Below, piece by piece: positions 1 to 10,547 of a DNA stretch of 64,000 nt (positions within the stretch are counted from its first letter, which is position 1; every line of letters begins with the position of its first letter). Below the pieces are notes generated by a model. It was given only the letters and a program-made list of their open reading frames with translations. It had not been told where the DNA came from and did not search any database. The translations under genes were made by a program, and so were the position numbers. The stretch is from Sphagnum compactum (taxonomy: Eukaryota; Bryophyta; Sphagnopsida; Sphagnales), in assembly GCA_965153455.1 (NCBI GenBank), contig OZ234504.1, positions 10,726,001 to 10,790,000 on the forward strand, read 5' to 3'.

Positions 1-783
1 ACTACCCACGAATAACTCACATCTCGATCGAAATTTCTCTCTCACTAAATATCCTGACCATGGTAGAATTGGAGCATTTGGATGAAACCTGCCAAAAGGA
101 AGTAGATAGGACTAGTACAAGGCAATGGAACACATCATTATGGGCACAACAAAATTGCAAAATAAAAACTTTTTCTATGGGGGACATAGTTCTTTGGTTC
201 ACAAAGGGCAAAAATGAACACATTGAATTTTTTTAAAAACAGTGGTTTGGCTCGTATAAAATATAATATTGTCTCCCCAACAATACTGTACTACTCGTCA
301 ATATCAACAAGTTCAAACCAAATCCCATTTTGATGAACATTAATAAGCTCAAACCTTACTAATATTTGGGACAAGTTCCCAGAGGACTAGAAGCTACCAT
401 CGAAGGGGGAGGAAAGACAAGGAGGACTCAAGAGAAGATGTTCATGAAATGGATTTGGAGAACAAGGAGGACTCATTTTGTAAGGAGGACTCAAAAGAAA
501 ATGTTTAGGATGCTTCTACCAAAAAAACAACTCAACCGAAAATCATAGTCGACCAAAAAAATCCAGTTGTTGACATGGAAGAACCAATATACGGATCTAC
601 CAAACCAAAAAGGAGTTTCAGTTAGGCAGTTTCAGTAAAGACAAACTGAAAAATTAAAACTCCATCAAAAGAGACAAATTCCAGTTCAATGATAAATTCC
701 AACTTGGAATCATCCAAGACTAATTCCAATTTGAAATACCCGATGAAAGATTCCACCCCAGAATCAGTAAGCATGGATTTTTA
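1..783 (+). pseudogene. Ty3/gypsy polyprotein relic: integrase C-terminal domain and hydrophilic tail
   Basis: The + strand translation around 58-360 reads like the C-terminal DNA-binding part of a Ty3/gypsy integrase: a Gly-Asp-Ile-Val-Leu-Trp-Phe motif followed by a Lys-Gly-Lys stretch, a Gln-Trp-Phe-Gly-Ser segment and an Asn-x-Asn-Lys-Leu-Lys-Pro motif. It is broken by a stop near 233 and small shifts. From about 370 a Lys/Glu/Ser-rich frame runs with few stops to 783; I read this as the low-complexity tail after integrase. The catalytic core is off the left edge. Function in the parent element would have been integration of cDNA; this copy is dead. The assignment rests on motif pattern only, without a search. 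Confidence 0.6.
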
Positions 784-1560
784 ACTTTTCAAGGTGGAAT
801 CCTTAAGGGCTTATTCTAGTTCAAAATCTACACATCAAGATTCCATCCCAAAATCTGTAGGGGTAGATTTTGGAATTGGGGTAATCATGATCAGTTATGT
901 TTTCATCCAGATCAACAAACCAATGTTGGAAGGACAAAAATCCATCTGTACTTTCAAAATGATTTGTACAACCGGTGCTAGGTTTAGGCACTCGAACTTT
1001 AGTATAAAAGAAGGAATTGTTCACTCAATTTCTTTTCTCTCTTTTCAATATCGTTACGTTGCAGGAATTTTTACCAATTCCTTGTTGGTGAAGATGAGGG
1101 GAAACTTAATAAGGAGATGGCAAAGAAAATGAAAAGGAGAGAGAGTTTAGAATCCGAACCAAGCAATAGCCAAGTTGCACCAAAATTTGATTGTGAGGAC
1201 AGAAAGAAAGAGAAAATGGTTATCTCTTTCCAGTAGAAGAAAGATAATTTTTTGGAAATGGACAAATTTCAGAGGTGGATAGCAAGTAGAGATTTAAGAA
1301 ACATTGTGATTTGAATAAGAATTTTGAAATCAAGGCCACAACCACAATAGTGGCCGCCACTATGCAGCCACGGAGCTCCCAAGTGGAGGTGAAGGTGGGT
1401 CTTATCACTAATTTGGAATTTTCTTAATTCATTTCATGGTTCAAAAATGTATTTAATTAAATGTTATTTGTAATTTGTAGGAGCCTACAAACAGTGCTTT
1501 CCCATCCAAATCAATCTTTGAGGTTGCAAATGCCTAAGTGGAGACCCCCCCCCTCTTAGT
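784..1560 (+). mobile_element. Probable LTR following the gypsy relic
   Basis: Directly after the polyprotein tail comes about 780 bp without coding potential. It has a TATAAAA box at 1003-1009 followed by a CT-rich stretch, as in the promoter and R region of an LTR. I could not find its partner LTR or a clear TG...CA boundary in the window, so the ends are approximate. A short C run lies near 1545-1553. Confidence 0.3.
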
Positions 1561-2588
1561 CATGCACATGCAAGTTGGTTATGGTGGTGGTTTCAACTTT
1601 GGCAAGTAGTTAATCTTGTATATTTATGTAGTTCTTTAACCATCACAATCTTTACACATTTGAACAAAAAATGAAATAAATTCATTAATTGAACAAATGT
1701 AACTTGTGTAATTGCAATAATAGATATATGTTTTGAGACTAATATGCCTTAATCTATAAAGATGTATAGGGTGCAGGTGGATCTTCAAATGGGGGTGATT
1801 GTTGTGCCACTATTGACCCCGTTGTAGTTGGCATAGTCAAGGCAAACAAGCAAGCATTCATGGGTCGTTGGATAATTCAAAATTGAATGTTCAAAAGGTT
1901 GAAAAGACTATGAAAGTGCAAATTGACAACCATTCCCTCAAGCCACAAAGAAAGTGCAAATTGACAACAACTCCCTCCAAGAAGATCACATCAAGGGTTG
2001 TGGTGACTTGTTTGTTTGTGGTTATATAATTTGCATGGTTGAATTGGGGCATGGCAAGATAAGTCAAATGCGCCCTTGAGTTATTAATGTCTTCTTCCAT
2101 TATGTTGATTTCATGGTCCTTTGCTAGTTATTAAGAATTGATTATAGCCTTAAGCTACGAGGATGCCTTGCATGTATCACCTAGTCGCAAATTGAAATCC
2201 TCTAAAACACATGCGATTATTGACCAATCCATGTTAAATCCAATTGGGTTAATTTTTATAAGAAAAATTGCTTGGGTTATATCCATTACCATAAATTAGT
2301 TGTTTCCAATCTAATTTATAAGTATTGTTTTTTTCCATTTACCATGTTTTTTAATAGTTACATTATCTATGTTTGGATCTAATACATGGTAACAAAAGTT
2401 TAAAATAATTCTCATGTGTATCACCCACCCATAAATTACAATTTTATTCAGAAGTTCGGGTAATTTTTGTTCCATGCTTTCATATTCTAGGTCAGATAGT
2501 TGTCCCAAGAAATTTTTGCATCACCAATTGGTTACAAATTTCCCTAATTCATAATTATGTCATGAATGTGGCTTTCTTATAGCCTTTC
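1561..2588. other. No gene seen; AT-rich intergenic DNA
   Basis: Short open frames on both strands have no recognisable motifs. A 17-19 nt phrase (gaaagtgcaaattgacaac) occurs twice, around 1912 and 1950, a small local duplication. Otherwise nothing supportable. Confidence 0.5.
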
Positions 2589-2837
2589 AAACCATGGACG
2601 AAGGTTGACATGATTGACCTTTTCAGTGAACTGCCATGTGTAGCTAGTGAGATATATGGCATGCTAGGGATGACATTCCATGGGAACATTATTGTACATG
2701 GGCATTATATTGTGGCTGTGACAATGATTAAGAGAGGGTCAACAAGACTACAATTTCCAAACCCAGGTGCTACAAAGGTGGATGACATGGGGAATGGCAT
2801 TGTCCTATGGTGTGAAAAAGACTTAGTTATAATCTAG
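2589..2837 (+). pseudogene. Coding scrap, possibly C-terminal part of a CACTA-type transposon protein
   Basis: An uninterrupted frame of about 82 codons ends at a stop at 2835-2837. It contains a segment with Val-His-Gly, then a Phe-Pro-Asn-Pro-Gly-Ala-Thr-Lys-Val motif, and closes with Ile-Val-Leu-Trp-x-Glu-Lys-Asp-Leu-Val. That pattern resembles the C-terminal region often found after the low-complexity part of plant En/Spm (CACTA) proteins. No upstream exons were found, so this is an isolated remnant. It could equally be another repeat-encoded domain; the family assignment is tentative. Confidence 0.35.
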
Positions 2838-3050
2838 TGACTTAGTTTATATGCAAGTAGTTCATGATCACATGGAATTTGGATGGCTTTTGTAAGCATT
2901 GCTTGAGGCTTGTATCTTGACATTGTTTAAACCTTTTGTAGTCTAGTAGTAGTGTATGTAAGTAGTTCATGATTATAATGCTTGAAAGATTTTGTAAATA
3001 CTACTTCAAGCTTGTATTTTGTATTCTGACATGGTTTAGGGTGAAAATCC

Positions 3051-3300
3051 TTTAAGGTGTACCACTCAAGACAAAAAGGGCCTAGTCCTTACTTTAGTCC
3101 TTTTTTTCCCTATATTTTGATCCCCATAAAAATTAATGAATCAAAAGTTGGCAAAAAACTCAAAAGGATAATATTTTATATTATTATAATTTTAGATTTC
3201 ATCATAATCATCCATAAATGTGTCTTTACATGATAAAAAAGGACTAGGTAAAAAAGATAAAAAATGGTAATGTTGTGATAAAATTTTGATACACCTTAAA
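3051..3300. mobile_element. MITE-like element, about 250 bp
   Basis: The two ends are inverted copies: TTTAAGGTGT at 3051-3060 and its reverse complement at 3291-3300. Further in, both arms contain the phrase CCTAGTCCTT in opposite orientation (near 3080 and 3240). The interior is AT-rich and non-coding. No clear target duplication was resolved, so superfamily is not assigned. Confidence 0.45.
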
Positions 3301-3608
3301 AAAATTGCACCATTTAGACCATTTACAATTATGAGTTGGAACTATATTGTTGAACTAGATAGTAAATTTGGAAATAATTTCATGTTTCAAAGTTTCAGAC
3401 ACATGAATGTATGCATATATCATGTATGTGGTTGAAGAGCAAACATAGTCAATTTTATAAAAGTTGTAACATTATCATATGAACCATTGTTGGTCAAGGA
3501 AACCAATTTAATGCATAAACTTTATAGAACAAAAATGGTCGACATGATTAATAACACAACTTAACTTGGCTCTAGAAATTGGTTTCAAATTCAACAAAGC
3601 ATTTAGAT
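3301..3608. other. No gene seen
   Basis: AT-rich flank between the MITE and the E2 5' LTR; no motif or repeat recognised. Confidence 0.5.
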
Positions 3609-3930
3609 TGTCATGCCCGTATGCATGGCCTCATACATGACGGCCGATTTCGGGCATGCTAATCATGCCTTTAGGGTTAATGTACACTCTTAGCGTTAAT
3701 GTATGTTTTTAGGTTACTATACACTATTAGGTGTTTTAGGGTTATGGCTTGTTTAGGGTTTCAGCTTTGTTGATGACTATATAAAAGGCCAAGCTCTTCC
3801 CTTGTTAGTTTTTCTAGAATTCTTTTGTCAAGGAGAGTTTCCTCCACACTTAGACTGGATTTCTAGATGCTCGCGGTGGCTATTACACAGCCACCATTTA
3901 CATACACTATGTTTTATTTCTTTCTTTTCA
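3609..3930 (+). mobile_element. E2 5' LTR
   Basis: Begins TGTCATGCCC and ends TTTTCA, so TG...CA. The start resembles the outer end of the E1 5' LTR on its own strand (TGTCATGACC), supporting both the boundary and the relationship. Length of about 322 bp is close to the E1 LTR (339 bp). It contains a TATAAAA box and is followed by a leader that leads to gag. Confidence 0.6.
3780..3786 (+). promoter_or_regulatory. TATA box of E2 LTR
   Basis: TATAAAA; about 26-30 nt downstream begins AGTTTTTCTAGAAT, the expected 5' end of the element RNA and the segment that pairs with the putative self-priming site at 3936-3947. Confidence 0.5.
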
Positions 3931-3935
3931 ATTTT

Positions 3936-3947
3936 ATTCTAGAAAAA
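3936..3947 (+). promoter_or_regulatory. Candidate self-priming primer-binding site of E2
   Basis: ATTCTAGAAAAA is the exact 12-nt reverse complement of 3809-3820 in the expected R region, five bases after the likely LTR end. It parallels the 17-nt match in E1. The AT-rich composition and partial palindrome make chance more likely than in E1, so this is supporting rather than independent proof. Confidence 0.4.
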
Positions 3948-4529
3948 TTGCTCTTTGTCACTTAATGTTGAAAGCAGCAAATTTTTCCTGGCTTTAAATT
4001 TCTTGGGTTTCTTTTGCTTGCTGGTTTCTTGTGTTCTTCAGTTGCTACTACCACTTCATCTTTCTCTACTCTTGTATTGTAGCTACAACAGGAACAACAA
4101 CAACCATAATTAATAGCAGCGTAAACGAGGGAGAAGGGACACTAGAAAAGCCCATGGCGGTTGCTACTGCAAGCTTTTGCAAGCCTAAGCTTCCGATCTC
4201 ACTCACGCCTACTGAGTACTTGCCGAGCATCTACGCACTAATCCACATCCAGATTAGTTCCTCCTCTTCTTCTTTTGTGCTTTAACTTCTTTGTTGCTCT
4301 AGTTCCATCTTTGCTAGCTCTCTGCATGAATGATCAAAGGAACAAGCTACAAGATCCATTGAAGAAGCAAAGAAATGAATAAAAATAAATAATAATAAAT
4401 TTTCTCTCTTATCTTCTGCATGCCATCGTTGCAGAGCTCACGAACGTGGATCACTCTGCAACACCATAGATGCGGATTGCTCTAGAGCTTGTGGATGTGG
4501 ATTACTTTACAACATCGTCCTAGTCGCTG

Positions 4530-4890
4530 TCCGTTCTGTTTCGATCCAGTCCGTTTTGTTCCGATCCGGTCTGTTCTATTCCGATCCGGTCCATTCCATT
4601 CCGCTTTAGTCCGGTTTTGAGTTTATCTGTTCTGATCCGGTCCTGTTTCGATCCAGTTCAGTCCATTCCATTTCGGTCTGGTCCATTTCGGTCTATTCCG
4701 TTCCGGTTCGTTCTGGTTTGTTCCATTTCGATCCGGTCCGTTCCGTTCCGTTTTGGTCCGGTCCATTCCGTTCCGATTCGATCTGTTGCGTTCCGATTTG
4801 GTCTGTTCTGTTCCGATCCGGTCCGCTCTATTCCGTTCGGGTCTGGTCCGTTCCATTCTAGTCCAGTCTGGTTCGTTTCATTCCGTGCCA
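4530..4890 (+). repeat. Degenerate TCCG/TTCCG-type simple repeat in the E2 leader
   Basis: About 360 bp consist of imperfect 5- and 6-mers such as GTCCG, TTCCG and ATCCG in varying order, strikingly GC-richer than its surroundings. Open frames on both strands here (Ser/Arg/Phe-rich on +, Asn/Arg/Asp/Thr-rich on -) are by-products of the repeat, not genes. It sits in the untranslated leader between the 5' LTR and gag of E2. Confidence 0.85.
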
Positions 4891-5399
4891 TTTTGTCCAA
4901 CGCTCGTCGTCGCTCCGTCAACATCCATTTATCTGTCCAATTTCGTCCGTCCGGCCCCTTTTGTTCACCGATGTCCATCCGTCATCATTCATCCCCGTCG
5001 CTGCACCGTCTTCTTCAAACCGTATGTTGTGTTAGAGCTTTGTAGCTAGTGCTTTGTATTGTTACAAAATTTTGGGGCATGGGACAATATCATGTCCTTG
5101 GATGATGAAACACTACTGCTTAGCGAGAGCCAATGTATTAATTACGAAGTAACACATAATCATTTGAGTCGATTTCTTTGAGCTCACGATCTTCACAACG
5201 ATAACATTAAGCGTCTATAGTGCCACCATCATCTAGTGCAACTCTTACCAGGAATTCAAGTTCAGGTTACACTACATCAATGGTACATCAAAGTCCATTT
5301 GGAGGGGTTAATTAGTGGGGTACATTTGTTGTCGCACCAGCTTCCACACCATCACTATATATTCCGCTGCAAACCGTTACTTCTACACTAATATACACC

Positions 5400-6835
5400 A
5401 TGGAGGTCAGGAATTCCTTTGGGAAAATTGAAAAGTTTAGCGAAAGGCCAAATACCATTTCTTTGAAGGAGTTCAAGGCAACTTTCTCAACCATGGTTTG
5501 TGAATTAGAGCTCAAGTATGGTGTTAATTACATCGAGGCATTCGCATTCAAATAATTGGCCCGTTATGTGCACTATGAAGCATTGGATGTCTACGAGCAA
5601 CATTCTCTGAGGATTTTGGGCGTCACCCAGATCCCGAATCTAGCTTATGCCATAGCCATCGCCACCGCCTCTCAAGCTGCACTGCAAGTTGCTATTGCAT
5701 ATCATGGGACTGTGCCTAATAATCCAGATCCGGTACCTACTTCAGTAAACCTTTCTCCTCAACAACTCATTGTTGCTATTGTAAACATTCCTCCCACCAT
5801 CGATGCACCAACTTTTGCTGATCCAGTGGGGGAATTCTTTTGAGTTCTTAAGCTAGAATTTTTGATTAAGAGTTCTGAAAAAATTCTGCAGTTCACCACC
5901 TTCTCTCGGCAAAAGGATGAAACCCTCAAGATGTTATACAAGAAACTTCTCAAGCTTAAAGAGGATACTCAGAACATCACAGACCTGGAAGCTGCCCATT
6001 AGTATTTTCGTTCATTGGAAGGTATTCCGACACTCCATGCGGAGGATTTGCAATGGGTTCTTGTAGAATTTGGAGACTCGTACACTTTGCTGGATGTGTA
6101 CAACATTTATGAAAAGTTGGAACTAGCTCATGCACACTATGAAGCCAGTACTATCAGGCCCCATCACGTTCAAGGCCTTAGCTTCCACCAACTATGCCAA
6201 CTAGATCATCACATTCTTCTTCAAGGGATAAAGCGGTGCACTCGGTTCACCCATCCTACCTTCTTGCAACTACTGTGGCAATCATGCCCACAAAGCTAGT
6301 GAGTGCAACATTCATTCCGAGGATTTCTTTTGTGATTATTGTGGGAGAGAGGGACATCAGGAAGCTGTTTGTTTTACCAAGTTCCCAAAATGGAAACAAT
6401 TTCAATTACCACGGCAAAATCTACCAGCATCTTCTGCTACCCCTCAACCAAAAGCCAAGGCACCTTAGCCTTCCACTTAGGCTTTCCCCACCTAGGGTAA
6501 TTCCAATAAGAATGCTAAGAAGAAGGAGCACAATGTCGACAAGAGGGAGGTGCTTCAAGCCCATGCCGCTCAAGTTGAAACTCTGCAAAATGAACTCGAA
6601 TCATTGAAGGCCCAACTTGCTAATCTAAAAGGCAAGTCTTCCCAACCAGCTAGTCATGCCCAACCTGTACAGGGTTCAGGATCAGGGGAGGGACCTTGTA
6701 GGTCGTTCTATGGTCTCTCACACGATGCCATGGTTGGGGAGTATGTTTTTTCCAGTGCACACAATTCTAGTCTCACACCAGAATTTGCCACTTCTTTTTG
6801 CCCTTCCTACTTTGCACCATAAGAGGCTAATGTGG
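5400..6835 (+). pseudogene. E2 gag: capsid and two CCHC zinc knuckles, frameshifted
   Basis: Likely start ATG at 5400. The first part would give capsid; it is cut by stops near 5553, 5841 and 6001 and then shifts frame. In the second frame around 6264-6400 there are two knuckles of the form C-x2-C-x4-H-x4-C: Cys-Asn-Tyr-Cys-Gly-Asn-His-Ala-His and Cys-Asp-Tyr-Cys-Gly-Arg-Glu-Gly-His. They are followed by Lys/Pro-rich sequence and a short heptad-like coiled coil (about 6545-6630). Gag would package the element RNA in cytoplasmic particles. Two knuckles differ from E1, which has one. Confidence 0.65.
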
Positions 6836-6956
6836 CACCTAGAGTTTCTGCCACTAGGCAGGTAATTTAGATTGATGGACTCGCATCTAGTTCAAGTCCT
6901 ATTACCAGGGCTAAAGGAGCTCGAATAATCATGCCACAATCTTTTCATCTCTCAAC

Positions 6957-8259
6957 ATGGAAGAAAAACGCATCTTGTTGGTGAAGGGGGAGGAGACTAT
7001 TACACCACAAGCTGCTAGGGCATCAAATTTTCATGTCCTAGGAGTACATGTACATCAGGAAAACACACAATTTTCCACTGATCAACTTATGGAGTGCCAA
7101 CTTCAAATGCGTGAAATAGTGCAAAAGCTTGTGAGGACACCATTGCTGAGTTTTCAAGATTTGAAGCTAAGCACTAGGGACATAATTGTAGTACTAAAAG
7201 ATACCCTGATCGCTACATCAGGTCCTCTACCAATCCCTGATCCATATATTATAGGGGTCCCATCCAACACCTTGGAGAGTCACTTGATTGGCTCACGTGT
7301 TGTAGATGGCGTTCGTAATCTGGTCACTAGTTCTAGCATGGCTAAACTAGTGGGCTTTCCTACCTCTGATTCTACATTCACATATCAAAAGGGAGCTAAT
7401 AAACACCTCACTTATGGATTTGTTACTCAGCAAAGGTGTTGTGGATAGCCATTCTCTCCACAAAGTCTCTCACTCATTTTTGAAAGTGGTGCCTAGTGAA
7501 AAAACTTCCATTGCCATCGAAGTTGCCATTGTCGACAATACTGAATCAGTAATCCAGGTGGGAGGACATACATCTAGAGTAGTATTTTTTGATACAAGTG
7601 CCCAACTAGTGATTCTTAGAGTTCAATTCGCCAAGAAGATAAGCATGCTCGACTCCAAACTACGGAAATCTGTGGCAAATTCGCACCACTAGTGGGAGAG
7701 TAGAGGAGGTACTTAGGGAGAGTTCGGATTTGATTGCACTTAACTTCAATGAAGGTACAGATCAGGAGCTTTGCCTACATGTCAGATGTTTAGTCACCAA
7801 TGCCACTAGTTACGATGTGCTCATTGGGCAAGAAGCCCTGTTTCCACCATATTTCACAATTGACAACTAGTTCGAGCATGCGTACTACCGAGTGGATTGG
7901 GAGACTAATGGCCACCACCTGGGATACATACCCCTTGATTTACATGGGAACTATAGTCCTATGGCTCACCATTGTATGTTCAAGGAAACACACACCATTT
8001 CCTACATCCAACAAGTTAGCCACGAGTGGATAGAGGGAGATGAAGAGGAGATAGCTTACACCCAAGCTACTAAAAGCTTGAGGGTGGTTCCCATTGACAT
8101 TCAACACGGACCAAAGGTTTTACAGAGGTTCAAAGCAGCCCAAAAGCCCTTGGTCAAAGCTTTGTCTAGTTTTGAAAACATGGAGAGCCATGGTGAACTC
8201 ATTAAGCCAGTACTTCATGAACTAATCACCTGGACATCGTCTAAGGAGGGGATTACATT
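6957..8259 (+). pseudogene. E2 linker and aspartic protease, interrupted by E1
   Basis: An open frame at 6957-7448 encodes about 163 residues with no recognised domain. The next frame (7414-7692) holds the protease core: Val-Phe-Phe-Asp-Thr-Ser-Ala-Gln, where the expected active-site Asp-Thr/Ser-Gly has lost Gly. A shifted continuation includes Asn-Ala-Thr-Ser-Tyr-Asp-Val-Leu-Ile-Gly, aligning with Ser-Tyr-Asp-Val-Leu-Val-Gly in E1. The frame then runs through a linker to 8259, where E1 is inserted. The protease would cleave the Gag-Pol polyprotein. Dead copy. Confidence 0.6.
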
Positions 8260-8373
8260 TGTTGTGCGAATACATATCGTCATACAACATACATCGCTGA
8301 CATACCATACTCACATACACAGACAAACACATAACATGGATGAAAGCATACACAAATACATGTGTACCACAAT
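8260..8373 (-). repeat. Extra 112-bp repeat outside the E1 3' LTR (copy A)
   Basis: 8261-8372 is nearly identical to 8702-8816 on the other side of the 3' LTR, same orientation. Copy A directly abuts the target duplication, so it is part of the inserted DNA although it lies beyond the LTR. Copy B follows the purine tract, where U3 would be expected to start. The 5' LTR lacks this segment. Confidence 0.85.
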
Positions 8374-8701
8374 TGACAATGTCACGAGAACATAAAACTC
8401 GTGATGCAAACACATACAGTCAAGCCAAGCCCACTCCACTCAGAGAATCTAGGCCAATGTTAACGGGACACCATAGCTCGAAGCTCTCCTAACTCCAACT
8501 ACTCCCAACGTTCTAGGCTCAACTCAAAGAACTATGTTCTTTGAGCCCTCTCTCACACTTTATACCCCCACTCACAACATAAGGGTGGGTCTTAACAAAA
8601 GAGCCACTCTCCTCTAACCCTAAACCTAGAAACCCTAAGTAGGCACTACTCGCTACCATAGCGCACTATATGTTATAGCGAACACACATATGGTCATGAT
8701 A
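8374..8701 (-). mobile_element. E1 3' LTR
   Basis: Matches the 5' LTR at 15190-15528 over its full length with scattered substitutions and small indels. It has the TATA box (8559-8564) and the R-region hairpin (8522-8544 region). On the element strand it begins TATCATGACC, where the 5' LTR has TGTCATGACC, and ends TTGTCA. LTR divergence could date the insertion by alignment. Confidence 0.85.
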
Positions 8702-8816
8702 GTTGTCGTGCGAATACATATCGTCATACAACATACATCGTTGACATACCATACTCACATACACACACAAACACATAACATGGACAAGAGCATACACAAA
8801 TACATGTGTACCACAA
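8702..8816 (-). repeat. Copy B of the 112-bp repeat, between purine tract and 3' LTR
   Basis: Near-identical to 8261-8372. On the element strand it starts TTGTGGTACACATG straight after the purine tract. It may be an added 5' part of U3 or internal sequence; see findings. Confidence 0.85.
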
Positions 8817-8827
8817 CTCGCCCCCTT
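8817..8827 (-). promoter_or_regulatory. Polypurine tract of E1
   Basis: On the element strand AAGGGGGCGAG. It is the only purine-rich run close to the 3' LTR, the place where plus-strand DNA synthesis is normally primed. It lies 115 bp from the LTR body instead of touching it. Confidence 0.5.
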
Positions 8828-8981
8828 AGCTGGTGGTTAGGTCCCTCTAATTTCCAGGTAGCCCTATACATCTTTTACATGCTATACACCTTCACGGGTG
8901 CACGAATCAAAAGGCCGGGTGCTATGTTGCCCCATCGTTAGTCGCCCATCTGCAATCCATACCATGTGAAGATCAAGTCAT

Positions 8982-9464
8982 CTACCCCTCCAAAGTACAA
9001 CGAGGACAAACCCACCGTCCAACGGGAACAACATCCATAGGTGGAGTCATGCACGCCATGTGCCAACCCCTAAAACATCTATCACACACCAACATATGGG
9101 CTGCTCCACCTTTAGACCCACATAACATACACCTCAAGCCGGCCCGTACCATTGCCAAACTTGGGTCAACTGTACCATCCACATTTGGGAGGTGACATGG
9201 CGCACAATTACGCACATGGTCCTTCCAAACAACACCATCACGACCCTCCAACATGAGAACTCCAGAAGCTAACACCTCTCGCACTCGTAAGATAGTGCAG
9301 CCTGCCGTTACATCCAATGTCGTTCGTGCAGTCTGCTGCAAATAGACATAGTCCCCCACATGGAACCTATGAATCAATGGTCGATAACCTCCACCCCGGA
9401 TAATCGCATATCGCAATGTATCCTTGTGTTGAGCAATGGCAAGGTTTTCAAACGCTGCTGGCAT
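8982..9464 (-). CDS. E1 integrase C-terminal region ending in a PHD finger
   Basis: An uninterrupted frame of about 160 codons on the - strand. The first half matches the tail of integrase (Arg-Phe-His-Val-Gly-Asp-Tyr-Val-Tyr-Leu at about residues 33-42, the usual Gly-Asp-x-Val motif, then Asn-Cys-Ala-Pro-Cys-His). The last 50 residues form a C4HC3 PHD finger: Cys-Met-Leu-Cys, Cys-Asp-Arg-Cys, Gly-Trp-His-Met-Ala-Cys, and Trp-Val-Cys-Pro-Arg-Cys just before the stop. PHD fingers commonly bind the H3 tail; here it would sit where chromoviruses carry a chromodomain and could guide integration. E2 encodes the same module at 20480-20640, so it is a family trait. The true start is upstream, in the integrase frame; only a small frameshift separates them. 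Confidence 0.85.
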   Translation of the reverse strand: MPAAFENLAIAQHKDTLRYAIIRGGGYRPLIHRFHVGDYVYLQQTARTTLDVTAGCTILRVREVLASGVLMLEGRDGVVWKDHVRNCAPCHLPNVDGTVDPSLAMVRAGLRCMLCGSKGGAAHMLVCDRCFRGWHMACMTPPMDVVPVGRWVCPRCTLEG

Positions 9465-10547
9465 AACTCTTCGAAAGAGCTCTTCACGTTGAGAACACCC
9501 TCAACCACATCTCCGGGTCATCAAGGTTCACCACCTCACTAGACTCACGACGAATCATTGTTGGCAAGTCTAGATCTCGGCCGTACAATAGAAAGAAGCC
9601 AAGGATGCCTGACGACTGAATCGATATCCCATGGCCAACCATGGTGACTGAATATCCCAATCCCCTAGGTGGCCTTTCTGTAAGCCATATTTGCGCAATG
9701 CCCTCTTCACCGTTTATACCACACGCTCAGCTAAACCATTTGCCTCTGGTTGATCTCGAGACGTGGTTTGGTGATCAATCAACGCCTTGTCACACAAGAC
9801 CTGAAACTCACCCTGAAACTCCGTACCTTGATCGGTCAACACTTTAGCTGGTGCACCAAAATGACTAAGCACCCTATCAAGGAATGCATACGCTACTCCT
9901 TCGCTGGATTTGTCAAGGGATGGCACCAACTCAATCCACTTGGAGAAGTGTTCCACCATCACCAACACATATTTGTTGTGCCGTACCGTCAATGGTAATG
10001 GTCTTGCAAAGTCCAAAATCCAGCGATAACCCAACCCCATAATAGGCAAGGGGTGTAACTGTGGTGTAGGGGCATTGAACGATGCCCTCACCCTATCACA
10101 AACCATGCAATGTGACACTAATCGTTGCACATCAGTGTGCATACCACGCCACCAATACTGACCTAGGAGTAAGCTATATGTCCGCTTTACTCCAAAGTGC
10201 CCCAACTCCTCATGGGCATGCCGCACAATACGCCTTCTCTGGTCAGGATGTGGTATAATCCGTACCCTACCATCCTCCCACACTCGGAGTATATGTGTCC
10301 CCTCCAACCGATACCTCTTAGCTCGTTGGAGAACATGGTCTCTCTCCTTAGCACTCACCATGCTTGACACCATACTGGTTCGTAAAAACTCCAACACTAA
10401 TGTATCATCATGAACATCATGGTGACCGATGCCACCATCCCCAACCTCAGGATCTGAAGACTGGCCATTTACCCTTTGACTACAGTAAGATGTCACGTGG
10501 CCCTCCATACTAGAGTCCACACCCAACAAGCACAATAGAAGGGACAA
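9465..10547 (-). pseudogene. E1 integrase, zinc-binding and catalytic core
   Basis: The main frame (9714-10547) begins in the last residues of the methyltransferase, so the two are joined without RT or RNase H. It then shows the HHCC zinc domain (His-Ala-His-Glu-Glu-Leu-Gly-His ... Cys-Met-Val-Cys-Asp) and the DDE core: Asp in Ile-Leu-Asp-Phe-Ala, Asp in Leu-Thr-Asp-Gln-Gly-Thr-Glu-Phe and Glu in Gly-Leu-Ala-Glu-Arg. Catalytic residues are present; the usual Asp-Phe-Ala-Gly has Arg for Gly. The frame is lost near 9714 and coding continues in another frame (9465-9713) to the C-terminal part. Integrase would insert the cDNA in the nucleus. Confidence 0.8.

Noticed and set aside
4617-5049. Overlapping open frames on both strands, Ser/Phe/Arg-rich and Asn/Arg-rich
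   Set aside because: They are produced by the degenerate TCCG-type repeat, which lacks stops in several frames; no protein motif.
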